Below, in pieces: positions 1-7,600 of a stretch of 11,925 nucleotides of DNA (the first letter of the stretch is position 1; each line of letters begins with the position of its first letter). This stretch comes from Aliterella sp. RAGGC_92 (lineage in GTDB: Bacteria; Cyanobacteriota; Cyanobacteriia; Cyanobacteriales; Chroococcidiopsidaceae). The stretch spans positions 1 through 11,925 of the forward strand of contig JAPJOW010000130.1 of the NCBI GenBank assembly GCA_030826005.1. The letters run 5' to 3'. A program made the translations under genes and the position numbers. The notes beneath the pieces were generated by a model. It did no database searches. It had not been told where the DNA came from and saw nothing but the letters and a program-made list of their open reading frames with translations.

Positions 1-168
1 CGCAAAGCTATTTATGATGAGACGCAGCGCATTAGTCAAGAGTATTTACCTTATATATATTTAGTTAATCCTTTATCTATGGCGGCGATCCGCGATCGCA
101 TTCAAAACGTTAAATTCTCGGCTTTAGGTGCATTTTGGAATATATACGAACTTAAAGTAGACAAGTAG
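1..168 (+). CDS. SBP_bac_5 family extracellular solute-binding protein, C-terminal fragment cut by the window edge
   Basis: The open frame runs from the first base to a TAG stop at 166-168 and gives 55 residues with no start inside the window. It aligns without difficulty to the last residues of the two complete solute-binding proteins downstream: ETQR..QEYLP, LVNPL..AA.RDR and WNIYE.KV are shared. By eye 37 of the 55 positions match the next gene. It is therefore the 3' end of a third paralogue in the same tandem array, most likely an ABC-importer binding lipoprotein acting on the periplasmic face of the membrane. The gap to the next gene is 55 bp with no visible terminator, so cotranscription is likely. 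The substrate cannot be told from this fragment. Confidence 0.9.
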   Translation, partial: RKAIYDETQRISQEYLPYIYLVNPLSMAAIRDRIQNVKFSALGAFWNIYELKVDK

Positions 169-223
169 ATCCGGTTAAAAACCTTGTAGACTATGAGGCA
201 GAGAGCTTTAGTAAGTTTGCCAG

Positions 224-1996
224 ATGTTGATTTCCTTAATGCGGCGGTGGTTAGTTGGATTATTAACGGTTGCAATAGCGATCGCACTTTATGGTTGCAA
301 TCCTAACGATTTTAAATCTTCTGCCGCCCAAGTAACCCAAATAGTTGCTCGTACTCCTGGCGATCCGCAGAGTTTTAATTATGCCTTAAACCAATCATCG
401 CCTAATGTTTTTGGGTTTATTTATGAGGGAATGATTGTAGAAAATGGCAAAAATGGCGAAATTGAACCAGGAATTGCTCAATCTTGGGAAACTTCCGCCG
501 ATGGCAAACAGATTATTTTTACCCTCAGAGAAGGGCTAAAGTGGTCGGATGGAAAACCTTTAACCGTTGACGATGTTGTATTTACTTATAACGATATTTA
601 CTTAAACGAGCGCATTCCTACAGATTTTCGAGATGTTATCCGCGTTGGCGAAAGTGGTGTTTTGCCAAAAGTCCGTAAAATAAGCGATCGCCAAGTAGAG
701 TTTTCTGTTTCCGAACCTTTTGCACCTTTTTTAAGAACTGTTGGCGGCGTGGCAATTTTACCCAAGCATTCCTTACAAAAATCTATAACTACGAATAATA
801 GCGAAGGAAAACCCCAGTTTTTATCTACCTGGAGTACCGACGCAGATCCCAAAGCCGTTATTGGTAATGGCCCTTATATGCTAGAAAGCTACGCCACAAA
901 TCAAAGGGTAGTATTTCGGCGCAATCCTTACTACTGGCGCAAAGACGCTCAAAATAATGCTCTACCATATATTGAAAGGCTGATTTGGCAAATTGTTGAA
1001 TCGCCCGATACAGGCTTAATTCAGTTTCGTTCTGGTGGCTTGGATATTTTAGAAATTGGCCCCGCAACTTTCCAGTTACTAAAACGTGAAGAAAAGCGCG
1101 GAAAGTTCACAATTTACGATGGTGGACCCGATTTTGGAACTAATTTTATTACCTTCAATCTCAATAAAGGCAATAGAAAAGGCAAACCATTAGTAGATCC
1201 GATTAAATCGCGTTGGTTCAATACCGTAGCTTTTAGACAAGCCGTAGCTTACGGGATCGACCGTCAAACGATGCTAAACAATGTATATCGGGGAATTGGT
1301 GAATTTCAAGATTCGCCGATTTCTGTGCAGAGTCCTTACTATTTCTCTCGTCAGCAAGGATTAAAAGCTTACGATTACAACCCTAAAAAATCAAAGGAAC
1401 TACTACAACAAGCAGGATTTAAGTACAACAATACAGGTCAATTGCTAGATTCTGAGGGTAATAGAGTCCGCTTTACCATGCTAAGTCAAGCGGGAAATAG
1501 AACAGTTGATGCGATTGGTTCTCAAGTCAAGCGCGATATGAGTAAGCTTGGTATTCAAGTAGATTTTAATCCCGTAGACTTTGCTGTACTTGTAGACCGA
1601 GTGACTAACTCTTTAGAATGGGAATGCTATTTTGGGCTAATTACAGGCGGTATTGAGCCAAATAGCGGCGCTAATGTGTGGCTTCCCGATGGTGGCTTTC
1701 ACCCCTTCAATCAAAAACCGCAGCCAGGACAACCACCCATAGAAGGACGAGAAGTTGCAGACTGGGAAGCAGAAATTGGACGCTTGTATATTCAAGGAGC
1801 AAAAGAAGTAGATGAAACCAAGCGTAAAGAAATTTATGCAGAGACTCAGCGTTTGGCGCAGGAATATCTACCTTTTATTCATTTAGTGAATCCTTTAGCT
1901 TTAGCCGCCATGCGCGATCGCCTAGACAATACCAAATTTACGGCTTTAGGTGGAACTCTTTGGAATATCTACGAGATGAAAGTTGCCGAAGATTAG
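224..1996 (+). CDS. ABC transporter substrate-binding lipoprotein, SBP_bac_5 (oligopeptide/dipeptide/nickel) family
   Basis: A 590-residue binding protein, long for this family but usual for cyanobacterial OppA/AppA-like members. It has a lipoprotein signal: basic RRW at 7-9, a hydrophobic stretch at 10-22, and lipobox LYGC with Cys25 as the lipidated residue. The family signature lies at about 83-122: GIAQSW, then FTLREGLKWSDGKPLTVDDV. The SBP domain continues to about residue 480, including FRQAVAYGIDRQ and the DDA-like C-terminal lobe. It should capture its ligand in the periplasm and deliver it to a permease that is not in this window. Peptides are the most likely ligand, but nickel-chelate binders (NikA) belong to the same family. 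ATG at 239 (Met6) is an equally plausible start; neither has a good Shine-Dalgarno. The next paralogue starts 17 bp after the stop, so the two are probably cotranscribed. Confidence 0.92.
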   Translation: MLISLMRRWLVGLLTVAIAIALYGCNPNDFKSSAAQVTQIVARTPGDPQSFNYALNQSSPNVFGFIYEGMIVENGKNGEIEPGIAQSWETSADGKQIIFTLREGLKWSDGKPLTVDDVVFTYNDIYLNERIPTDFRDVIRVGESGVLPKVRKISDRQVEFSVSEPFAPFLRTVGGVAILPKHSLQKSITTNNSEGKPQFLSTWSTDADPKAVIGNGPYMLESYATNQRVVFRRNPYYWRKDAQNNALPYIERLIWQIVESPDTGLIQFRSGGLDILEIGPATFQLLKREEKRGKFTIYDGGPDFGTNFITFNLNKGNRKGKPLVDPIKSRWFNTVAFRQAVAYGIDRQTMLNNVYRGIGEFQDSPISVQSPYYFSRQQGLKAYDYNPKKSKELLQQAGFKYNNTGQLLDSEGNRVRFTMLSQAGNRTVDAIGSQVKRDMSKLGIQVDFNPVDFAVLVDRVTNSLEWECYFGLITGGIEPNSGANVWLPDGGFHPFNQKPQPGQPPIEGREVADWEAEIGRLYIQGAKEVDETKRKEIYAETQRLAQEYLPFIHLVNPLALAAMRDRLDNTKFTALGGTLWNIYEMKVAED

Positions 1997-2013
1997 TATC
2001 AAAAGTGCAAAAA

Positions 2014-3795
2014 ATGACTCTGTTATTCTGGCGACTTTTGTTTTCAGTTTTACTCATATTTAGCTTGACTAGCTGCAACCCAACACAGTTAAAAACTGAG
2101 GCGGCGCAAGTATCGCAGCTAGTGAATAGCACTATTGGCGATCCCAAAACTTTTAACTACGCCTTTAATCAAGAGTTTCCCCATGTTTTTCTATTTACAA
2201 CCGAAGGATTAACAACCCTAAACGGAATTACGGCAAAAATTGAACCAGCTTTAGCCCAATCTTGGGAAGTTTCGGAAGATAAAAAGCGGATTACTTTTAC
2301 TTTGCGACAAGGTTTGCAATGGTCGGATGGCGCACCGCTTACCGCCGACGACGTAATATTTACTTATCGAGATATAATTTTTAATCCGGCTATACCGACC
2401 GATTGGAAAGACTTTTTAAAGGTAGGTGCAAGCGGTGTTTTTCCCGAAATTAGGAAGTTAAGCGATCGCCAAATTGAATTTATCTTTCCCGAACCTTTTG
2501 CACCATTCCTCAGTACAACTACCGGAGCATCAACAAATTCTGTCGGTATTTTACCAAAACATATTTTAGCAAAGTCTATCAATACCAAAGATACTAACGG
2601 CAAACCTCAGTTTCTCTCCACTTGGGGAACAGATACCGATCCCAGAAAAATTGTCGTTAATGGCGCTTATAAAATCGCAAGTTACGCCCCCAGTCAGCGA
2701 GTAATATTTGAACGTAACCCTTACTACTGGCGCAAAGACGAGCAAGGAAACCGCCAGCCTTATATTGAGCGAATTGTCTGGCAAATAATTGAATCAACCG
2801 ATACTATCGTTTTGCAATTTCGCTCTGGAGGGTTGGACGTTGTAGAAATTTCTCCCGAAAACTTCTCGCTACTAAAACGCGAAGAAAAGCGCGGAAAGTT
2901 TACGATTTATAATGGTGGCCCTAGGTTTCAAAAGGTTTTTATCTCTTTTAACTTAAATAAAGGCAAAAGAAACAACCGCCCACTTATCGATCCAGTTAAA
3001 TCCCGTTGGTTTAATACTTTAGAATTTAGACAAGCGGTAGCTTATGCGATCGATCGCCAAACCATGCTCAATAATGTGTTTCGCGGTTTGGGTGCGGTAC
3101 AAGATTCGCCTATAGATATTCAAAGCCCGTTTTATATTTCCCCAGCGCAAGGCTTAAGAGCATATAACTACGATCTTCAAAAAGCCAAAAACTTATTATT
3201 AAAAGCAGGTTTTAAGTACAACGCCAAAAAACAATTACTCGACGCACAAGGAAATAGAGTTAGGTTTTCGTTAATTACTAATAGCGAAAATAAAACCCGC
3301 GTTGCTATGGGAGCGCAAGTTAAACAAGATTTAAGTAAAATTGGCATTCAAGTAGATTACAACCCCATTGCCTTTAATACGCTTACAGACAAGCTTTCCA
3401 ATACTCTAGATTGGGAATGTCACTTGCTCGGTTTTACAGGTGGCATAGAACCCCATGACGGTGCTAATGTATGGTTGCCAGATGGTGGTTTGCACAGCTT
3501 CAACCAAAAAGAGCCACCAGGGGAAAAGCCGCTTACAGGTAGAGAAGTAGCAGACTGGGAAGCAGAAATTGGACAGTTGTATATTAAAGGTTCTCAAGAA
3601 TTAGACACAGCCAAGCGTAAAGAAATTTACGCCGAAACTCAAAGATTAACTCAAGAGTATTTACCCTTTATTCACCTAGTCAGCCCATTATCCTTAATTG
3701 CAGTACGCGATCGCATTCAAGAAGTAGAATACTCTGCTCTCGGCTCTCAAGGCGGCACATTGTGGGACAAATATAAGCTCAAAGTGACAAAATAG
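2014..3795 (+). CDS. ABC transporter substrate-binding lipoprotein, SBP_bac_5 family, tandem paralogue
   Basis: A 593-residue paralogue of the preceding protein. I chose ATG at 2014 because it begins the signal peptide directly (MTLLFWRLLFSVLLIFSLTS, then Cys21 in lipobox LTSC). The longer frame from 1960 would overlap the upstream gene and put 18 charged residues in front of the signal. The family signature is at about 80-118 (LAQSW, FTLRQGLQWSDGAPLTADDV). Relative to its neighbour it has a few extra residues before GILPKH near residue 175, and differs in several loops. Blocks such as KREEKRGKFTIY and REVADWEAEIG are identical in both, and some are identical even in DNA. Its role should be the same as its neighbour's, possibly with shifted ligand preference. 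No permease or ATPase gene follows. Confidence 0.92.
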   Translation: MTLLFWRLLFSVLLIFSLTSCNPTQLKTEAAQVSQLVNSTIGDPKTFNYAFNQEFPHVFLFTTEGLTTLNGITAKIEPALAQSWEVSEDKKRITFTLRQGLQWSDGAPLTADDVIFTYRDIIFNPAIPTDWKDFLKVGASGVFPEIRKLSDRQIEFIFPEPFAPFLSTTTGASTNSVGILPKHILAKSINTKDTNGKPQFLSTWGTDTDPRKIVVNGAYKIASYAPSQRVIFERNPYYWRKDEQGNRQPYIERIVWQIIESTDTIVLQFRSGGLDVVEISPENFSLLKREEKRGKFTIYNGGPRFQKVFISFNLNKGKRNNRPLIDPVKSRWFNTLEFRQAVAYAIDRQTMLNNVFRGLGAVQDSPIDIQSPFYISPAQGLRAYNYDLQKAKNLLLKAGFKYNAKKQLLDAQGNRVRFSLITNSENKTRVAMGAQVKQDLSKIGIQVDYNPIAFNTLTDKLSNTLDWECHLLGFTGGIEPHDGANVWLPDGGLHSFNQKEPPGEKPLTGREVADWEAEIGQLYIKGSQELDTAKRKEIYAETQRLTQEYLPFIHLVSPLSLIAVRDRIQEVEYSALGSQGGTLWDKYKLKVTK

Positions 3796-3827
3796 AGTAA
3801 AAGCTTATTTTTTCATCCTTTAAATTC

Positions 3828-3851
3828 TCCCCTTGTCCCCTAGTCCCCCAT
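3828..3851 (+). repeat. C-rich 8-bp tandem repeat upstream of larB
   Basis: Three adjacent 8-bp units, TCCCCTTG, TCCCCTAG and TCCCCCAT, end 10 bp before the GTG start of larB. This is a short pyrimidine-rich direct repeat of the kind scattered between cyanobacterial genes. It sits where a ribosome-binding site would be expected, and no purine-rich Shine-Dalgarno is present. Whether it affects larB expression is unknown. Confidence 0.6.
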
Positions 3852-3861
3852 CTCTCAAAAC

Positions 3862-4641
3862 GTGACTCAATCCGACGCTAACTTACAAAATCTCCTTAAT
3901 TCTGTAGCTACAGGCGAAGTAAACCCCGCCGTTGCCTTAGAAAAGCTCAAAACCCTTGGTTACGAAAACGTTGGCGATTTTGCCCGGATAGATAGCGATC
4001 GCATTCGCCGAACTGGCTTTCCAGAAGTGATATGGGGTCAAGACAAGACTCCCGACCAAATCGCTCAAATTATGGAATCAATGCGCCTCCACAGCCCGGT
4101 AATCATGGCTACGCGCATTAACAGCAATGTCTATGCTCAATTAGAAACTCTAGTTACAGGATTGCAGTATTACCCAGGAGCAAGAATTTGCGCCCTGAAT
4201 CCTGAACAAATTACACCTCAATACCCTGGAATAATTAGTATTTTATCGGCGGGTACTGCCGATTTACCCGTAGCTGAAGAAGCGGCGGTAACAGCAACTT
4301 TATGTGGCTTCCAAGTACAAAGATTGTGGGATGTGGGCGTAGCGGGGATTCATCGCTTGCTCAACAATCGTCATGTAATTGATTCTGCTTCGGTGCTAAT
4401 TGTAGTGGCTGGAATGGAAGGAGCTTTACCAAGTGTAGTTGCAGGTTTAGCCGATTGTCCGGTGATTGCTGTGCCTACTAGCATTGGCTACGGGGCTAGT
4501 TTTGGTGGACTTGCACCTTTACTCACAATGCTCAATTCTTGTGCGGCGGGTGTGGGAGTTGTCAATATTGATAATGGCTTTGGTGCGGCGATTTTAGCAG
4601 GGCAGATTTTACGAACGGCGGCAAAATTAAATAAGCTTTAA
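3862..4641 (+). CDS. larB: LarB, nickel-pincer cofactor biosynthesis: pyridinium-3,5-biscarboxylic acid mononucleotide synthase
   Basis: A 259-residue LarB. The family carboxylates the nicotinate ring of nicotinic acid adenine dinucleotide and cleaves its phosphoanhydride. That gives the mononucleotide later sulfurised by LarE and metallated by LarC, for the nickel-pincer cofactor of lactate racemase-type enzymes. The N-terminal part (9-75) has the family's DSDRIRRTGFPEVIWGQDKT block. The C-terminal half is a PurE-like fold with SAGTADLPVAEEA (129-141), VVAGMEGALPSVVAG (181-195) and LNSCAAGVGVVNIDNGFGAA (224-243). Glu186 and Cys227 probably match the catalytic Glu and Cys of characterised LarB. 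The start is GTG, because the family N-terminus begins before any ATG; 66 bp separate it from the upstream binding-protein gene. larC and larE are not in the window. The 3' end overlaps the next gene tail to tail by 4 bp. Confidence 0.93.
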   Translation: MTQSDANLQNLLNSVATGEVNPAVALEKLKTLGYENVGDFARIDSDRIRRTGFPEVIWGQDKTPDQIAQIMESMRLHSPVIMATRINSNVYAQLETLVTGLQYYPGARICALNPEQITPQYPGIISILSAGTADLPVAEEAAVTATLCGFQVQRLWDVGVAGIHRLLNNRHVIDSASVLIVVAGMEGALPSVVAGLADCPVIAVPTSIGYGASFGGLAPLLTMLNSCAAGVGVVNIDNGFGAAILAGQILRTAAKLNKL

Positions 4642-4931
4642 CTTCCCGATCCTATACCAGTAACCAAGGCATTAATTAAAGGAGAAATGGCACTTAAAGC
4701 CGAAGGAAGTACCGCAACGGTCGCCGCCGCTACAATTATCGTCGTTGCCAGCCTTACCATTGAATCAGACGCTTTTTGATAAGTGTCAAACTTATAATCG
4801 ACTTTCTCCAAGTTGAGCTTAAGATTACCCACATCAGTTTCTAAATGATCTAACCTTTGGTTAATTTGACGCAACTCCGATAAAACTGTCGTCTCAAAAT
4901 TATTCGGCGTGTCTGATTGATTTGCGGTCAT
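4638..4931 (-). CDS. Hypothetical coiled-coil protein with C-terminal membrane segment
   Basis: A 97-residue protein that I do not recognise as a named family. After a polar N-terminus, residues about 14-52 have a heptad-like pattern (LSELRQINQRLDHLETDVGN) typical of a short coiled coil. Residues about 60-94 are strongly hydrophobic (ATTIIVAAATVAVLPSAL and onward), enough for one or two membrane passes. It ends in Gly/Ser. This layout suggests a tail-anchored, self-associating membrane protein. It is divergently arranged with the Uma2 gene, sharing a 132-bp upstream region, and its stop overlaps larB's stop on the other strand. The start is the only ATG giving the full coiled coil; no Shine-Dalgarno is evident. 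The amino-acid composition looks like a real protein rather than a shadow frame. Confidence 0.7.
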   Translation of the reverse strand: MTANQSDTPNNFETTVLSELRQINQRLDHLETDVGNLKLNLEKVDYKFDTYQKASDSMVRLATTIIVAAATVAVLPSALSAISPLINALVTGIGSGS

Positions 4932-5063
4932 TTTGCTAATTGCTGTAAAGCCTGTACTTTTATTATGACTGTTAGGTTGGGATGATTTTAAAGCGATTTC
5001 TCAATTTCCATATAGACAGTTTATACTTGTACTTAATAATTAGACAAATTTGCAAGTAAATTT

Positions 5064-5708
5064 ATGCTATTAGAATTAAATCAATTGGTTGTTCAACCTG
5101 GACAACAATTATTATTAAAAAATGTTTCTTGGCAGATGTATGAAAACATCTTAGAAGAATTAGGAGAAAAACGTGCTTCTAGAGTTAATTATAGTCAAGG
5201 ATTATTAGAAATAATGACCCCACTACCAGAACATGAGGATGATAAAGTAATAATTGGTGACTTGGTTAAAGCGTTACTTGAGGAACTAGATATTGAAGCT
5301 AGAAGCCTTGCTTCTACAACCTTTAAAAATGAAAGTATGAAAACTGGAGTAGAAGCAGATGACTGTTTTTATATCCAAAATGAAGCAGCCATTAGAGGCA
5401 AAAAACGGATAGACCTCACTATAGATCCACCGCCGGACTTAGCACTTGAAATTGATATTACCTCTCGCACTCGTCTTAATAATTACGAAGCTTTGGGAGT
5501 GCCGGAGTTATGGCGATACGATGGCGAAAGTTTAGAGATAAATGTGTTAGAAAACGGCAAGTATGTTAAATCAAATACTAGCTGCAATTTCCCTAGCCTT
5601 CCTTTAATTGATATTATTCCTCAGTATTTAGAACAGAGTAAGATTAAAGGTAGAAACGCCACTATTAAAGATTTTAGAAGTTGGATAAAATCCCAAACAA
5701 AAAAATAA
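5064..5708 (+). CDS. Uma2 family (DUF820) PD-(D/E)XK nuclease-fold protein
   Basis: A 214-residue member of the Uma2/DUF820 family, which is greatly expanded in cyanobacteria. The restriction-endonuclease-like core is visible: an N-terminal helix with VSWQMYENILEEL (21-33), and the strand GLLEIMTPLPEHE (46-58). GVEADDCFYI (95-104) carries the first acidic residues, PPDLALEIDI (123-132) gives Asp125 and Glu129 as likely metal ligands, and YEALGVPELWRYD (141-153) follows. The family's usual lysine after the second acid is not in the standard ExK spacing. Members are predicted nucleases, but their biological role is unsettled. The last 25 residues are basic (KIKGRN, WIKSQTKK), which could help nucleic-acid binding. 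The gene is AT-richer than its neighbours and stands alone on this strand, consistent with a mobile accessory gene. There is only a weak ribosome-binding site. Confidence 0.88.
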   Translation: MLLELNQLVVQPGQQLLLKNVSWQMYENILEELGEKRASRVNYSQGLLEIMTPLPEHEDDKVIIGDLVKALLEELDIEARSLASTTFKNESMKTGVEADDCFYIQNEAAIRGKKRIDLTIDPPPDLALEIDITSRTRLNNYEALGVPELWRYDGESLEINVLENGKYVKSNTSCNFPSLPLIDIIPQYLEQSKIKGRNATIKDFRSWIKSQTKK

Positions 5709-5725
5709 GTTGTCAGCTAAATAGT

Positions 5726-5835
5726 TAGTAGACATCTTGTAAAAGCCTCCTAGTCCGCCTAGGGTTGAAACCCCAGGCTAATAGTTCAAGCCGACTAAAG
5801 AAAAAAATTTTTAAACTTTTGCAAGAGGTCTAGTA
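5726..5835. repeat. MITE-like repeat, copy 1 (110 bp, terminal inverted repeats)
   Basis: The left end (5726-5745) reads TAGTAGACATCTTGTAAAAG. The reverse complement of the right end (5816-5835) reads TACTAGACCTCTTGCAAAAG, so 17 of 20 positions match without gaps. The interior has an imperfect hairpin, CCTAGGGTT/GAAACCCCAGG, at about 5758-5778, followed by AAGCCGACTAAA and an A/T run. It shares its order of motifs with 10107-10267. There is no coding capacity, so if mobile it needs a transposase in trans. Both ends read TA, which would fit a TA target duplication, but I cannot confirm this without an empty site. It lies between the converging Uma2 and Hsp70-like genes. Confidence 0.65.
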
Positions 5836-5990
5836 CTCTTAACTGAAGAATACGCCACGATCGCCCTTGGGTAATTGTATTTTGTCAGCCTATAAAATCG
5901 CATAAAATTAACCTTAGTTTTTTGCCAAATCCCGCATTACAAGAAACTGTTTTGTAAGTAATAAATAACCCATAGCTTTTGAAATATTCA

Positions 5991-7574
5991 TTAACTTAAC
6001 TGGGTAACTAATCGATCTTCTAATAAAGTCTGGTTTGTAAGCAAGTCTTCGACAGTCATTCTTAAAAAGCGCTGCGCGTCAACGTAGAATAAAACTCGAA
6101 TGCGATCGCTTCCGGGAAATCCAGGAGGTGTTAATTGAGCAATGGTTGCTGCATCATCTTTATCATTTAATGGCTGTACTTGAATCTGGCTGTCTTTTTG
6201 GCGACGAGTAATTAATCTTTCGCCGTCATAATAAACTTCGGTTGCGCCCGTTTCGCTTCCTAATTCACCAATAATTAATTCAATACTTGGTTGATTTTCC
6301 ACTGAAGCGCCTAATACTAGCTCTACCGGATCTTGCATTGGGTAAGGTTGCCCGGTTTTAATTAAAGGATGCCAATTGTGGCGATTGTTGCGCCTATCCC
6401 AATAACGCACACCGTAACTGTGATAGAGAAAGTCCTTTACTTCCACGCCTTGAGTTAGTTGGAGTGCGCCAAAAGCGATCGCTTCAAAAGGTTTTTGGTT
6501 ACTAATTAATGCTGGATCGAAGTATTTTTGCACCCAATTTTGGACTACAGGCATTTGCGAAGTACCGCCAACTAATAGCACTGCATTGATATCGGCTATT
6601 TCTAAACCTTGTCGCCGCGATTGATACAATAGCTGCGTCATACAGTCGTCTAGTTGCTCAAAAAACTGATGTTCTTTGAGGATGGTTTCTAAAGTATCGC
6701 GGTTTAAATTTAATTCGTAGCTGTCTAAAGTTTCATCATCAAAATAAACTTCGCTGGCTTGGGTTTGGGAAGATAATTGAATTTTTACCCGCTCCGCCAG
6801 CCTTGCAGTGAGGGATGTAGCGGCTAATCCTTGAGTTTTAGCAAAATATTCAACCAACCAGTTATCAATGTCTGTACCGCCCAAATTTTGCCCAGCTTTG
6901 GCTAGGACGCGGGCGATTTTTAACTTTTGCCCAGATTTTTCAGCTAAGGATTTTTGCCCAAATTTAAGTAAAAAGCCCAAAGGAGTTTTACCCGCTTGAA
7001 TGCTTGGATCTATTCGTACTAAAGATAAATCTAAAGTACCGCCACCAAAATCAATAACTAGCAAATTGTCTTTATCCGCCATACCATAACCCAAAGCGGC
7101 GGCGGTAGGCTCATCGAGCATTCTAACTTGTTCTATAGGCAAAGTCTGACAGACTTCCCCTAGCCAGTGACGGTAAGATTCAAAGCTATCTACAGGTACG
7201 GTTAAAACTAACGATTCTACGCTTCCGAGTTGGGAAATTAGATTAGTTAAAAACCATGTCCCTACTTGCTCAAAAGTAATAACTTGTCCATCTAATTCGG
7301 GTAGAAAGCCTTGAATATTTGCGCCTATACCACGTTTGAAGCTGCGGAAAAATCTCGGATCGTTTTTGCTATCGTAACCGCGATCGCGCACTTGTTGCCC
7401 GATTAATACTTTACCTTCGGCAGCATTTTCTACATACACGAGGCTAGGAATTAAGGGCGGATTAGCGCCTATTTGTTGAGATAAGCCAGGAATGCTGAGA
7501 GTTTCCGATTCTCCAGTGACGGGATTAATACGAGTTACACAAGTATTACTTGTACCAAAGTCGATTGCAAGCAT
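5991..7574 (-). CDS. Hsp70 family protein (ATPase domain with short C-terminal region)
   Basis: A 527-residue Hsp70 relative. I chose ATG at 7574 because it gives MLAIDFGTSNT, with the phosphate-1 loop at the N-terminus as in DnaK. The longer frame from 7619 would overlap uvsE. ATPase motifs appear in order: AIDFGTSNTCV (3-13), DEPTAAALGYG (154-164), phosphate-2 VIDFGGGTLDLSL (173-185), GGTDID (232-237) and adenosine motif LLVGGTSQMP (333-342). Residues about 196-230 hold an extra KTPLGFLLKFGQ..LAEKSGQKLK segment. After about 375 there are only some 150 residues, so the substrate domain is reduced and the helical lid and EEVD-type tail are missing. It is probably a cytosolic ATP-dependent chaperone-like or scaffold protein, not the general DnaK. 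It starts 26 bp after uvsE, so they are likely one operon. No dnaJ or grpE is adjacent. Confidence 0.9.
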   Translation of the reverse strand: MLAIDFGTSNTCVTRINPVTGESETLSIPGLSQQIGANPPLIPSLVYVENAAEGKVLIGQQVRDRGYDSKNDPRFFRSFKRGIGANIQGFLPELDGQVITFEQVGTWFLTNLISQLGSVESLVLTVPVDSFESYRHWLGEVCQTLPIEQVRMLDEPTAAALGYGMADKDNLLVIDFGGGTLDLSLVRIDPSIQAGKTPLGFLLKFGQKSLAEKSGQKLKIARVLAKAGQNLGGTDIDNWLVEYFAKTQGLAATSLTARLAERVKIQLSSQTQASEVYFDDETLDSYELNLNRDTLETILKEHQFFEQLDDCMTQLLYQSRRQGLEIADINAVLLVGGTSQMPVVQNWVQKYFDPALISNQKPFEAIAFGALQLTQGVEVKDFLYHSYGVRYWDRRNNRHNWHPLIKTGQPYPMQDPVELVLGASVENQPSIELIIGELGSETGATEVYYDGERLITRRQKDSQIQVQPLNDKDDAATIAQLTPPGFPGSDRIRVLFYVDAQRFLRMTVEDLLTNQTLLEDRLVTQLS

Positions 7575-7600
7575 AGATAGCAGTAAGGCTGAATTAAAAA

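Noticed and set aside
1960..2013. N-terminal extension of the second complete solute-binding protein
   Set aside because: It overlaps the preceding gene and puts charged residues before the lipoprotein signal; ATG at 2014 gives a clean signal peptide.
5937..5957. TTACAA/TTGTAA stem as terminator of the Hsp70-like or Uma2 gene
   Set aside because: The stem is only 6 bp and A/T-rich, with a 9-nt loop and no U-tract on either strand.
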